Assembly (NCBI GenBank): GCA_039881145.1
Contig: JAYKKI010000006.1
Coordinates: forward strand, 10,734,501-10,798,500
DNA: 64,000 bases
Direction: 5' to 3'
Source of the DNA: Druceiella hillmani
Lineage: Eukaryota; Arthropoda; Insecta; Lepidoptera; Hepialidae
A program made the translations under genes and the position numbers. Of the stretch, positions 1 to 12,299 are shown one piece after another. Within the stretch, counting starts at the first letter, position 1. Each line of letters opens with the position of its first letter. The notes beneath the pieces were generated by a model. The model was not told the DNA's origin and searched no databases. It saw nothing but the letters and a program-made list of their open reading frames with translations.

Positions 1-350
1 GGGTAATTATGCATTCTTCTTAACAGTCGTGTCGCTCTTGACAGAACGGCCGTGGTCATGATGAGGCTACAACGTACACTCGTCCGACTGTCTTATGAAA
101 ATAGCTGCAGTGGTTTCCCCTTGCCTTCTGCGCATTTATATTATTTTGGGTCCCGAGGCTACTTAAGCCCCTTCTACTCAGTTACCCGAGCAGGTGAGTG
201 GTTATACCGCCACAGCTCGGTCGCCATTGCCTTGTCTGTTCTCTAGCAGGGGATACCGCGGCGGCTAAGAGCTGTCGTCTCAAATTGTTCGTTTGTACAA
301 ACTTTTAGAGTGTGCAGGTGAGGTTGGCAGTTGGGGCTGACTAGGTGTTA
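1..350. other. GC-rich anonymous block, possible repeat or exon
   Basis: This block is clearly richer in G+C and CpG than the AT-rich DNA that follows. It contains two splice-donor-like sites, CAG|GTGAGT at 191-199 and CAG|GTGAGG at 315-323. An open frame at 52-246 has no recognisable domain. It could be the edge of a dispersed repeat cut by the window start, or an exon with flanking sequence. I recognise no family, so no function is proposed. Confidence 0.35.
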
Positions 351-1204
351 TTGTCATTCTCCCCCATATCCAATTATGCATAATTATCACATATTTCTCC
401 ATAATATTACGGAAACCTTTCTGAAAGCCTATATGCTCCCACAATTTGTCAAACGGCATTTTCATGATTTTCATGATATCAAATAAATCGTTGCTTTATT
501 TAACTCTTTGGTCTGTAGTATTCTCGAAACAAATGAGATAATTTGGTCCACTTATGAAGCTGTTTATTTTCTCATGGTGAAGAAAATATTTCAAAAGTTT
601 AATCTGTTTTTGTATTACAAAATATATGGATATTATCCTTATTAATTCCCTTCAGAATTTATAATAGTCATGAACGGATATAGTTCCCTTTAACACCGAC
701 GGGTATTGCTTTTGATCATACATTTGTTAAAATGATTAAGTCATATCGTTGATAACCCCTCGATCTTGAGTTTAGTAGCGCTTAATGCTGTTGATTGCTA
801 CATGAGAGGGTAATGTTACAGTTTATTTTAACTGCCTAGAGCGCGTACGAATATTCTACAGCGCTCACCCATTTTTCGTGTATTCACATGATTTAATGCA
901 GTATTGTGAGATTCACCCAGTTTAGACATTTTTTCTTTCCCATTGACTGCTTCAGAAATAGGGTTATGGAGTTGCTGGGTTGTTCATTATTAACCACTAG
1001 TTACAATTAATTTTTTGGGAATGACTGTGAAACTTTTTGTGTTCCTGTTTTATTTGTTATTATTACTATTTTGTATCTTGTTATTAGTTGTTCTTATGTG
1101 CTTGCATTGAAACGTTTGTCATTATAGGTTTTCTTCTACGTGGCTAACGTTTTGGGTAAATCTATAAATTTGGCGTGGAGTTTTCAAGAAATAAATAAAT
1201 AAAG
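351..1204. other. AT-rich stretch without recognised features
   Basis: No repeat, transposon signature or convincing exon is visible. A 29-codon ATG-started frame at 1021 is very hydrophobic but is expected by chance in T-rich DNA. Confidence 0.5.
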
Positions 1205-4075
1205 TTCTTCTATGCACCTTAGAGTAAGAAACTTAAAAAGATTTAAAATAAAAAAAACTAGGTGCATATACAAAAAAGAAATAAATGTAATGAGGGTAGG
1301 AGTATATTTCACCCATTTTATTAAGTTTCTCAACATCTTTTTTATCGATGACAGCAAAATTACTTTCATGCCCCTTGGATTAAGATACTTTAAAAGTTTT
1401 GGAATCACCAAAATCACGTGCAAATATAAAAAGTAGATAATTGTAATCAGGATAGGTCTAAATTTCTCTTTTTGAATCGAGTTTCTCGTTAACTTTTTTG
1501 GCAATAACAACAAAATTTCTTTTACGCTCCTTGACGTAAGAGACTTTAAAAAGCTTTTGAACCATTAAAATCACACGCAAAAAAAAACAAACAATTGTAA
1601 TCAGGGCAAGTTTAAGTTGTCCCCTTTGAATTGAGTTTCGCAATAACTGTTTTAGCATAACACTAAAATTTATTTTATGCTTCACAGAGTAAAAAAATTC
1701 AAAAGTTTTAGAATTGCCAAAATCACACACATGTATTGAACAGAAATCATTGCGATTTGGGTAGGACTCCCATTTTGAATTGAGTTTCTTAACAAGTATT
1801 TTGGTTATAAAAACAAAATTTCTTATACGCCCCTCAGAGTAAGAAACTAGATAACATTTAGAATTGCCAAAATCACGCACAAATACTGAAAAGAAATCAT
1901 TGTAATTTGGGTAGGTCTCCCATTTTGAATTGAGTTTCTCAACAGGTGTTTTGGTGATAACAACAAAATTTCTTACACCTCCCTCAGAGTAAAAAACTTT
2001 ATAATATTTAGAATTGCCAAAATCACATGTAAGTATAAAAAGAGAAACAATTGTAATCAGTGAAAGTATAAGTTTCGCCCTTAGAGTTGAGTTTATCATT
2101 CTAAGGGGAGAAGTTAGACAAATGTTTTGTCGATAAGAATAATATTTCTGTTACGCTTTATGGAGTAAGAAACTTTGAAAGCTTTAGAATTACCAAAATC
2201 ACCCGCCGACACTGAAAAGAAAGCATTAACATAAGGGCAGTATAAATTTCCCCTTTTTAATTGAAATTCTTATCAACTCTTTTGGCCATAAAAACAAAAT
2301 GTATTTCTCGCCCTTTAGAGTAAGAAACTCTGAAAGATTTAAAATATAATAAAAAAGAAGAAACAATTAAAACGAAGCAGGTCTAAGTTTCCCCTTTTGA
2401 ATTGAGTTTCTGAACAACCCTTTAGGTGATAACAACAAAATTTCTTTTATACTTCTTGGAATAAGAAAATTAAGAATATTCAACATTTGGCGTTAATTTT
2501 GTACAAAATTCATTATTCACAATTAAATGAAACTACGTCATGTAGTATTATTGTAATATTATTTCTAAAGTAGAAATAATACTACATCATGTAATTTCAT
2601 AAAATTGTGAGTTTTATAATAGCTTCAATTACGTGCAAATACAAAAAAACAAATGTAATCAGGGTAGTTCTAAATTTCTCCTTTTGAATTGAATTTGTCA
2701 ATGACTGTTTTGGTGATATCAATACAATTTATTTTACGCCCCATGTACTAAAAAACTTTGAAAGCTTTAGAATCGTCAAAATCACGTGCAAATACAAAAT
2801 AGAAACAATTGTAATGAAGAAGACCGGAGTTTCTCTTTTGAATTGAGTTTCTCAACAACTGTTTGGACAACAAAATTTATTCCACGTCGTTTTGAGTAAG
2901 AGACTGTAAAAACTTTAGAAGCGCTAAAATAATGTGTAAATACAGAAAGAAAGAGTGACTATAATAAGTCTAAGTTTTTCTCTTTGAATTGAGTTTCTCA
3001 ATAAATATTTTGGAGATAACAATAAAATTTATTTTACGCTTTCTGGACTAAAAAACTTTAAAAGATTTAGAATAATCAAAAACGCGTGTAAACATTGAAA
3101 AGGTATCATTGTAGTCAGTAGGTTTAAGTTTTCCATTTTGACTTGAGTTTCTCAACAACTGTTTGAGGGAGAAAACATTTGTACGCCTCCTGGAGTAAGA
3201 AAGTATGAAAGCTTTAGCATTGCTAAAACCACGTACAAATAAATAAAAGAAACAAGTATAATCAGGGTGGGTCTAAGTTTCCTCTTTTGAATTGAATTTT
3301 TCAATAATTGTTTTGGTGATATCAACAAGGTTTTTTTAAGCTCCTTGGTGTAAAAAACTTTAAAAGCTATGGAATCGCCAAAATCACGTGCAAATATAAA
3401 AGAAAATAACAATTGTAATCAGAACACGGCCAAGTTTTCCTCTTTGAATTGAGTTTCTCAATAACAATCAAATTTATTTTACGCTTTCTGGAGTAAAAAA
3501 CGGGAAGAGAATAGTCAAAATCACGTGCAAATATAAAAGAAAAAGACAATGTAATAAGACTAGGTCCATATTTTTGTTTAGAGTCGAGATTCCAACAACT
3601 GTTTTGGCGATAATAACAAAATTTCTTTTACGCCCCTTGAAGTAAGAAAGTTTAACAGCTATAGAATCACTAAAATCACGTGCAAATATAAAAGAAAAAA
3701 ACAATTATAATCAGAGCAGGCCCAAGTTTTCCTTTTGAATCGAGTTTCTCATCAACTGTTTTGGTGATGAGAACGAAATTTGTTTTACGCCCCATGGAGT
3801 AAGAAACTTTAAGTGTCAGAATTGCCAAAATCACGGAAATACAAAAAAAAAGAAACAGTTGTAGTCAGAGCCAGCCTATGAATGACTTTTGAATTGAGTT
3901 TCTCAACAACTGTTTTGGTGATAAGAATTCTTAGTATAAGAAACTTGGAAAGCTTTGGAATCAACACAATCATGTAGAAATACATCAGGGCAGGCCCAAG
4001 TGCGAAATTTGTACCTGCCTTGGTTACAATCGAGCGAGAGATTTACTTTTCAATTGAGTTTCTCATTTATTGTTT
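1205..4075. repeat. Satellite-like tandem array, about 150-bp unit, about 18 diverged copies
   Basis: The landmark GAATTGAGTTTCTCAACAA recurs with substitutions near 1473, 1628, 1777, 1928, 2085, 2399, 2690, 2839, 2985, 3140, 3288, 3446, 3738, 3891 and 4051, so the unit is about 150 bp. A second landmark in each unit is AAAATCACGTGCAAATA. Units differ by substitutions and small indels, which suggests an old, unhomogenised array. It is interrupted at 2472-2606 by a copy of the foldback family seen at 43757 and 52069. Open frames crossing the array on the minus strand reflect the repeat and are not genes. Confidence 0.85.
2472..2606 (+). mobile_element. Foldback family, short copy C
   Basis: It shares the 5' leader (ATTTGGCGTTAATTTTGTA, then CATTCATTATTCAC-like sequence) and the inverted arms with copies at 43757-44032 and 52069-52316. 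The left arm AATTAAATGAAACTACGTCA (from 2521) pairs with the right arm ending near 2606. The internal part is much shorter than in the other two copies. It sits inside the 150-bp satellite array, so it inserted after the array formed. No clear target duplication is seen. Confidence 0.65.
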
Positions 4076-5159
4076 TTCTTTACTGCGGTTACATATCGGT
4101 TACACCACAGCGGCTTCCTAAAGTGAAGTAATATTTATCTTTCAACAATGCAAGTTTCAACGGACCCAAGAAAACTTTTTATTTAATTGCGTAATATCAA
4201 CAACGCCGCGAGGTGGGCAATTGAGAGCGTGATGATATTTTTTGTCAACAACAACATTATTTACCGTGAGTGATGTTTGTGCAAGCCCTACTAGCTAGGC
4301 TTGCACAAATAAAGGTCTGCACGGAAATGATATCAGCATAGAAGCCAAAAGCGAACTCCCTGAAACTAATTTATATTTATGAAGAAATTAGAAAAAAAAT
4401 ATGGAAACATCTGAATATAGCTGTAAGCTGCGGAATTATAGTTTGCTTTCTGCCTACAAGTCGGCGGCTTGAAATCATGTAATCGATTTTAGGTTCTCTG
4501 AAAACTTGCGACGAGAAGTTATTTGTAATTCCATATTTGGTGAAATAGTTGTACGTTTCATTGTAATGAAGTTGTACGTTTCATTTAAAATTGCACGCTT
4601 CTGTTGCATTCCGTTTGTGTGTACAGATTATAGGTCATATATTAAATTGTGGACTTTGCTTGAATACCATCAATTAATATATTTGAATATTGTATACACT
4701 GGTTGTTAAAAATACAGTCTGTGTGCAATCTACAAAATTTTGGATTCTAATGGATGTTAACATCTTTTGGTCATAATTCCTTAATCTCATTTTTGAGCTT
4801 TTATAATAGATTAATTACAAAATACAAACATGGCCATTTTTTTCTTAATCGGCTAATTTTATCTTTTTATATATATTTCTTCATAGGATAGGATTTTTAA
4901 AATTAAATTGAGGCTTCATTTATTATTTTTTAAATTAAAAAAAAATTATTTGTAATGTTAAGAAACAATGATAAAGTGTATATTTTTGTGCAATAAGTAT
5001 TGCGTTTAAAAGAACATAAATAAAAAAAAAACAAAATTTAAAAATTGTGTATAATGATGTTGAAAAGCATTTATTTTTATTTTTAAACGTATTATTGATT
5101 ATAATAAGGGTAGAAGGGGGGGGGGAGGATGACACTATGAATGGAGGAGGATAAAGTCT
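4076..5159. other. AT-rich spacer with one perfect hairpin
   Basis: The only distinct structure is an inverted repeat at 4276-4309, TTTGTGCAAGCC and its reverse complement around a 10-nt spacer. A G-run (GGGGGGGGG) lies at about 5116-5124. No gene or transposon signature was seen. Confidence 0.5.
4276..4309. repeat. Perfect inverted repeat, 12-bp arms
   Basis: The arm TTTGTGCAAGCC is followed by a 10-nt spacer and GGCTTGCACAAA. It could be a cruciform, a hairpin RNA or a mobile-element relic. No flanking evidence favours one of these. Confidence 0.6.
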
Positions 5160-6640
5160 CTAATTATGAAACATTTCGAATGATACGAAATAAATCCTTA
5201 GGAATTATATAGGTGGTTCGAAGACAATAACTTGTTACTAAATATGAATAAGCAAATGTCATTCATTTTGCTTTGGGGTCGAGTAAAAAATGTTGAGACG
5301 ACTTGATCAAAGAGCAGAAAAATGTGTCTCTAAATAAAATTAATAAAGCAACATTTTCAGGTGCAGCTCTAGATGGAAAGATCTTAATTCGAATCTTAAA
5401 GCCAGCTCAAAAATTAAGCGTCATGTTCGACATAAAGAAGATAGTGGAATTGTGTGGGATGAACGCTTCAAAAGTGGTTTGTTGTGCTTATTTCCACAGC
5501 AACACGAATTAACTGATTCAAATATAATATTTATTGTTTAGAACCGGGCAATTAGATATTTAAAAGGTTTAAGATCCAGAAACTCATCTAAGGAGTTGTT
5601 TCGAAGAATGAAAATCATGACTTGACCTAGGCTTACGTACAACAAAACATTATGTAAAAAAATGTTAACAATGTTTCTTTAAATTGTGATGAACGTAAAT
5701 ATAGCATTAGGTACAGTGATAACATAAGAAGCAGTAAGCACAAAGCGTCCAGAATCTTAAAAAGTATTTCTTTAAATTTTGATGAACGCGAATATAGGAT
5801 TAAGTACAGGGATAATATAAGAAGCAGTAAGCACAAACTGTCCAGAATCTTAAAAAGTATTTCTTTAAATTGTGATGAACGCGAATGTAGCATTAGATAC
5901 AGGGATAACATAAGAAGCAGTAAGCACAAACTGTCCAGAATTTTAAAAAGTGTTTCTTTAAATTGTGATGAACGCAAATGTAGCATTAGGTACAGGCGTA
6001 ACATACGAAGCAGTAAGCACAAACTGTCCAGGATCTCAAAGTGTTTCTTCAAATTGTGATGAACGCGAATGTAGTATTATGTACAGGGATAACTTAAGAA
6101 GCAATAAGCACAAACTGTCTAGAATCTCAAAAAGTATTTCTTTAAATTGTGATGAACCGAATATAGTATTAGGTACAGAGATACCATAAGAAGCAGTAAG
6201 CACAAACTGTCCAGAATCTCAAAAAGTATTTCTTTAAATTGTGATCAACCGAATATAGTATTAGGTACAGAGATACCATAAGAAGCAGTGAGCGCAAACT
6301 GTCCAGAATCTCAAAAAGTATTTCTTTAAATTGTGATGAACCGAATATAGTATTAGGTACAGAGATACCATAAGAAGCAGTAAGCACAAACTGTCCAGAA
6401 TCTCAAAAAGTATTTCTTTAAATTGTGATGAACGCGAATATAGTATTAGGTACAGAGATAGCAAAAGAAGCAGTAAGTACAAGTGCCCAAAATCTCAAAA
6501 AGTTTTATATGCAATCGGGTAATAAATTGCCTGCAACCATTAAAGTTTTGGAAGGCATACATTTCCAGAGCAGAGTGAAGAACTTGATTTTAGAAATATC
6601 TTATTATATATTGAACGACGCATTAGCTGATAAATAAATA
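5160..6640 (+). pseudogene. Decayed LINE ORF2 3' end (CR1/Jockey-group-like)
   Basis: This is the C-terminal part of a non-LTR retrotransposon polymerase, broken by stops and frameshifts. In order it shows WFEDNNLLLNMNKQMSF from about 5214 (the motif after the RT active site, usual form WFxxNxLxLNxxKT), then NRAIRYLKGLRSRNSSKELF from about 5542 and RMKIMT, and finally NKLPATIKVLEGIHFQSRVK from about 6521, ending at the stop at 6635-6637. These match the usual order at the C terminus of CR1/Jockey-type ORF2. Between the second and third motifs, at 5687-6480, a 93-bp segment is tandemly repeated. RT motifs upstream of 5160 are absent, so the copy is 5'-truncated. The clade assignment is an inference; that it is a LINE is well supported by motif order. 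Confidence 0.75.
5687..6480 (+). repeat. 93-bp tandem array inside the LINE C terminus, about 9 copies
   Basis: The landmark TGATGAACGCGAATATAG recurs at 5687, 5780, 5873, 5966, 6057, 6150, 6242, 6334 and 6426, giving steps of 91-93 bp. In the LINE frame one unit reads like YRDNIRSSKHKLSRISKSIS, which resembles the NTRYxxNLRxPxHRLSxxQKS-type segment that normally occurs once just before the terminal NxLPxxIK motif. The array is therefore an expansion of a normally single-copy LINE segment. Confidence 0.85.
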
Positions 6641-9300
6641 TTTTATCTACTATTATTGTTAATTCCATTATTATCATCGGTATTATTACTATTTTTGTAA
6701 ATTTGACATTTTTGTATTATTATTATTATTATATTATGATAATGTATTTTTATTAGTTAACATTTAAAATGTTATTGTTATTAATATCAATATTTTTTTC
6801 TGTTTTTCTAGCTGTATTATCTACAGTTAACGACACTTTTGACAATTTCTTACATAATAATTTACATTTACTTTGTATTGATGTTTATTTTTAGGATTAA
6901 TTTAAATTTTATTAAAAATATGTGCACTTTATTTTAATTCTTGTCTTGTCCCCAACTCGTAAGTCGGCGGTTAAATTAATTATTTATGACATTGTCGTTT
7001 ATTTATTGTTTTTACCTTTAAATATATTTTTGCATTTATTATATACAAATGGACGTGATTTCATTTGCTTTATATACCAAAATCGAATAAAATTATGACT
7101 CTGACTATATCTCTAAAATTCTACTCTCTAAAATTAGGAAGAACAATTTGAAACCCGTATAACTAGTTCTTTGAAACGACTATAATATAATTTTAACATT
7201 TTTCCAGTATTTAATTTGTTTCCCTAAAATGTCCATATAACATAGTGAGATATGTGAGCGTTAATATGTTCTATTACTATGGAAAATTTCAAGTTTCTAC
7301 AACGGACAGACTGACATGTAAGTGATCTTGTAATGTTTCCGTAAGGGTTCTTTTCTTTACTTTTGAGGAACGGGACCTTAAAATTGGAGAATACTATGAC
7401 TATCATACATATTTTGCCTTACTTAGTTATTTTTAGACGCCATGAACTAACCAGTTTGAAAATGTAAAATGTCTGGAAAAGGGAGGAAAGTAAGCAAATT
7501 ATTATTTATATAAATAGTTCCAAGTTATATTTTACATTCGTTTGATCACATTTTTATCTAGAATTGTTCGAATAATTGAAGCTGCCTAACAGCAAGCTAA
7601 AGAGTTTTCTGTTATCTATACTCATAGACGTGTTCGACCAGTTTATAATTTTCTCTAATAGGTCAATGAGCACTTACAAATATTGTTACGTGAGACTAAT
7701 GCATAAATATATAAAAAATAATTATTTAATTAACATACCAAATGAATGTCAAAGACCAAAGAATAAATAAGGTCACAGAGCAGGTCAGTTTATATCGGCT
7801 TATTCGAATAGAAATTTAAAAATGTTAAGTTGGTAAGTTCTATTGTTCCAAAATTAAATGCAAACTAAGCCGTAACCGGATATAAGGGCTACCGCGTAAA
7901 TCAAGGGTCATTATGGGCCCTTAGATCGGTATTATTATAACAATAATTTTTCTATAATATTAGCTCACAATGTATCACTTACCGGTAAAAAGGTATATTT
8001 TAAAAATATAAAAATATATAATGGATAATAAATGTAAATGAAATATATTCATGAACGAATTAACAAATATATACTATGATAATGACATTAAAAAATAATA
8101 ATTTTATAATTTTTTTAATTAACTTCTCGACTTAGTAAAATTATATATTAATTTTGTAAAAATCTTCGAGTACTGTATTTCTGACATATAACTCAAGAAT
8201 TTTTAAAATTGGCAATAAAAAATGAAATGCGATTTATTTTTTTTTAAATATATGTATATGTAATGCGTTAGTAAAGCATAGTAACATATTTTTTTATAAT
8301 TATTACCAATTTTACGGTGTACATTTTTTGAAATTGGTAAAATAGTAAGATACGAGTCTATGTTTCTACGTAACATTTGCCTATTAAAATGGAGTACTTT
8401 AGCAAGTAATCTAATTTTTAATCTGTTTTATGTTATCTAAATTACTTTATAATAATTTAAATATTTATTTGATTCGCACAATGTAAACGATGCCCTGATG
8501 AGTTTGGAATGGGCGATAAATATTGGCGATGGAACAAATCTACATAAGGAAAGTGATAATAGTTTATAATAATATTTAAATGATAAAAGAAACTATGAAG
8601 AAAGTGAAACATAATAATTATGCATTACGAAATACCTAAGGCATTACAGGAATTAATAAAATACTCGAAGAAAGTTATGAACATGGTGGAGTCCACAAAA
8701 TAATTAAAAAAAAAATTATGTATAATAGTGGTAAAAACTCAAAGAAAATAAAAAAACCTTGAAACTTAATAGAAATTCAAAATAATACCGCAATAAAATC
8801 AGCAAAAATTGCAGTAATTATAAGAAAAAATTTAAATTATTATGTTTTTTATTTTAATCAAGGTACAAATCTTGTCTAAGTTATAAGAAAAAAAATAGTT
8901 AAGAATTTAATATAAATATATATTAATTAGATCTAAGTTAAATTATCAAATTAAGACGAATTCGTTTGATTTGCTTTTTTTGGCGTAGTTAGGTCAAATA
9001 CTAATTTATACATGAAATTATTTTTAGCTTTTAGTTTAATTTATTTTATAACTTTTAATGGTGTGTTAGAGATTTATATTTACTTTTGGGTAGGCTTATT
9101 AAATTTTTTTTCATAGGAGGTAAACAAATCTTTAAGACACCGAAGTTGGATGAATGGGTAATGTGGATTTTTAACCGCTAAAAAACACAACCTTAATCAT
9201 GATCAGATTAAAGCAGACCGACTGGCGGTTTTTATTTTGTTTTTGTTATTATCACTTGTGTGGAGCACTTACAATAGGATAGGCCTTCTGTTAGGTTCTA
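6641..9300. other. AT-rich stretch; probable LINE 3' UTR at its start
   Basis: 6641 to about 7050 is T-rich with AATAAA-like and TATTATT runs, and is plausibly the 3' untranslated part of the LINE that ends at 6637. Beyond that no gene or repeat is recognised. A short frame near 8480-8560 (DALMSLEWAINIGDGTNLHK) is coding-like but matches nothing I know. Confidence 0.4.
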
Positions 9301-9301
9301 G

Positions 9302-10460
9302 ACTATTAATTCATGAGATTTAGTTCTCTTGAGACGTCGTCGCATATCCGCCACATTGAAGACCGCTTCCATCCCAGGGTTTTCGTGATTCTTCAACCGC
9401 ATGATTTGTCTGGTTGCATATTTTTTATCACTTCTGGAACTGGTTGCATGTGCAGGTCACGGCGTAGGTCACTGTTTCAAACGTATCACGAGCATTGAAA
9501 ATTCTCCACCTTTTTTATTTTGGAAGGCTTGTATTTGCTGGATATTTGTTTTTCTGCTATATCCCTAAATTTGAATGCCGTAAGTCCAGATTGGTCTCAA
9601 AATTTAATTATAGACGCGTACTTTGTTTACGATCGAAAGTTCTGAGTTTCTTCCTAGCGGACAGTGAAATTTTCTATATTTTATATTTAACCCCTCTCTT
9701 TTATTTTTTATGTGTTTTTTTCATTTTAATTTTACATACGTAGAGGATAACTTTATTGTTAATAAATGAAGTGGTTTTCATGTAATTTAATACTCCATTT
9801 TTGTGTCCATTTATTTATTATATTTTGAAGTTTGTTTGTGGACTGTTATATTTGTTTGGCTATTGCAATGATAGCTGTGTCACCAGCGAAGATTGCTGTT
9901 ATTACATATTTGTTGATTGTCAAGTCAACAAGACTTGACAATCAACAAATATGTAAAGGAAAACACTAAACTGAGTACGCTGTCCTGCAGTACACCCCCA
10001 AAAATCTGCTTCGGTTCTGAATATTGTTTACCTTAACGTATTTTAAAGTTCCGACTTGCTAACTAAGATTTAAGAATCTCATAGTATTCTTTTTATCATA
10101 TCTCATAGTATATCTCATAGTATATTACAAGCCTTCATGCCAATATCTATCAAATGCTTATGCTACATCCAGGTATACTCATGTGTAGACTTATTTTTTC
10201 TTCAAAAGGCCTTTTTTATTTTGTCAAATGGCTTTCAGGTACAAGACATTTACGTACTTTTTAATTTTTCACAAATTTCCAGTTCAGCTATATATTGTAG
10301 GAAGCCGTTTGCATTCCATGTTATTATTTTTAGGTGATTGCCATTACTTTTTAGATGAGTGTGCTTTTCCTGTTCTGCTAGTTTTGGAGAATGAGGGAAA
10401 AGTTTCACCTATTAGATTCAATTCTTCACTACAATTTTTATTTGGGTCTTAATTACTAGC
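9302..10460 (-). pseudogene. Decayed Jockey-type LINE ORF2 with large internal deletion
   Basis: Read on the minus strand, the element starts with the endonuclease N terminus (LKIITWNANGF-like, about 10335 down to 10303). It then jumps to reverse-transcriptase motifs: LDVA-AFDRYWHEGL (about 10172-10128), FGGVLQDSVLSL (about 10002-9966), FAGDTAI (9890-9870), a KLQNIINKWTQKW segment (about 9830), RPIWTYGIQ (about 9597-9570) and the terminal RRRLKRTKSHEL (about 9345-9313). This is the Jockey ORF2 order, but most of the endonuclease and the first part of the RT are missing, so there is an internal deletion. The catalytic FADD box reads FAGD, and several stops and frameshifts are present, so the copy is dead. 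T-rich DNA at 10460-10660 may be the end of ORF1. Confidence 0.8.
9904..9954. repeat. Perfect hairpin, 22-bp arms, 7-nt loop
   Basis: ACATATTTGTTGATTGTC continues into an AAGT end and is exactly mirrored after a CAACAAG loop. It lies inside the Jockey relic, between the GVLQDSVLS and FAGD motifs, where the normal element has a single segment. It therefore looks like a local inverted duplication that arose in this copy. Confidence 0.85.
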
Positions 10461-10660
10461 TTTAATGATATCTTTTTGTAAACATTTTTTGCGGTTTGCG
10501 CATATGTTTTAAGTATAGGCAGATAATAGGCATATAATTTCACTTCCAGTTTTTTTTTCTAGATTTTGGGGTTTGTTTTCAGTGAAAATTGTGCTTATTA
10601 TTTCTGGACTTAAAAAGTTTATCTCTCCTTTTTTGTTGTTCTGTAGCTAATGGACAACGG

Positions 10661-12299
10661 TATAGTTAGTTGGGCACTATTAAATGCGATCCATAGCAAC
10701 TGGACAACTCTATAGTTTGTTGGGTACTATTAAGTGTAAAATTATTATTATTATTATAACGCAAAAAGAGAGAGGGATGTTTAAGAGAAATAGAAATAGA
10801 TATTCAAAGAATCTTTGAATAGGGAATGCTGGGTTTGGTTGTTAATGAGCTTTCAGAAATGAGAGCTTGCACGAATAGAATCTAAAGTAACAAAAGCTTA
10901 GAGTATGTATAATGTCCACCACCTCAGCTTAACACATAAATATTTTTCTAACCTTTAAATTTAAAAATGCTTTAATTACGAATGACGTGCTCTCATCCAG
11001 TGAGTAGTTTTATTTGTATAAGCTCATATACCATCATCAGACCCTGGTCTAGCTAATGCTGTGTTTATAAATAAAAATATGCGCACCAAAATAGAAATCA
11101 CGGTTGACCTACTCTTATCCGCATCATCATATACTTTTTTTAATAAAAAAGTATTCATTCAAATCTGTTCGTAAAAAGCGGAGATATCCGTGAACATATA
11201 TAAAACATAGTCAAATTGAGAAGATCTCCTTTTTTTGAAGTCGGTTAAAAATGATCTAAACTAGCAAGCAAGTCACCGAACGTTATTTAAAAAGATTGTC
11301 AATAGATGGCGTTATTTTAAATAATTACTATCAGGCACGTTAGTTAAACATATTGTTAATAGATGGCGTTTAATTCACCGTTGAGAAATAATATATAGAG
11401 AATTATAAAATTAATTTTGAATTAATTGTCTATTTTTCGTCAATAGCGGGGAACATAAGCTTTATTATTTTGTTTGAATAATTAATTTTGATGAAGAATT
11501 AAGGGAGAAATGGCGTTGATACAAAAAACACCTTTGAGAAATAATATATATGATAAAAAAAATTATTAGCTTTATTTTTTATCCACGTTTAAAATAAAAT
11601 TACAGTAGTTAATATTTAACGTGGTATTTTACATTCGTTTCACTGGTAACCTATTCTACATTTGAATACTTTTACTAATTTTTAAATCTTGTTTATGAAG
11701 CTTCAAAATAGCATTGAATTTGTTTATCCTATTCTAATTTTTTTAGTAGTGAACTGAAAAACCTGAAAAAAGAAGTTAAAATTGATTACAAGTTCCAATT
11801 AAAGTCATTGCCGTTAACTTTTCTCAATTCTACCTCATATGGATAACGATGAAACCATGCTTTATATGTTCTTTGGCACCCATTTGATTTGATGGCTGAT
11901 TTTTATTCATTTATCAAGTACACGAAAATCAAAAACGAGTGGGGTTATGTGGAAAATTTCGCGTGATTTTTTCTCTATAACAAAATAAGTTTGGTAGTAG
12001 TTACATCATGATATCTACCAATGATTGTTGACAGAGATGGCGCTACCCCAAATGACACTCTAAATGACGTGTTTTTGCTGTGTTAACGTCATAAGTGTAT
12101 TTTAACTGCAAAGAATAATGAACTGAAATTACTTTCTCAAGTTGCGTTCACTTTTGACTTAACAATTCACGTTACGTCGAAACGAAAATTAGGTATCTTC
12201 GTTTGTCACAGGCGTTTCTTTCAGAAACAGCTTTACGTACAAGCTAGAAATTATATTAATAAACGCGCTCATATTTCAATAGTTAATACTTAAAAACAT
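10661..12299. other. AT-rich stretch with minor duplications
   Basis: A segment with GACAACTCTATAG-type sequence is repeated near 10650-10735 (ATGGACAACGGTATAGTTAG and TGGACAACTCTATAGTTTG). The phrase AATAGATGGCGTT occurs near 11300 and 11355. No coding or transposon signature was found. Confidence 0.4.

Noticed and set aside
1021..1110. 29-codon hydrophobic peptide resembling a signal peptide
   Set aside because: Leu/Phe-rich frames are expected in T-rich DNA; no downstream exon or splice donor in frame.
1458..2099. 213-codon minus-strand open frame across the 150-bp array, the longest in the window
   Set aside because: The frame is the tandem repeat translated, with similar DFGNSK and KLNSK phrases once per unit. 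There is no known domain, the other array units are not open in the same way, and the array is AT-rich satellite-like DNA.
5633..6052. 139-codon Leu-rich minus-strand open frame
   Set aside because: It is the antisense of the 93-bp LINE array; the plus-strand LINE frame explains the sequence.
8490..8530. Hammerhead ribozyme-like CCCTGATGAG
   Set aside because: The CGAAA box and the required helices are missing.
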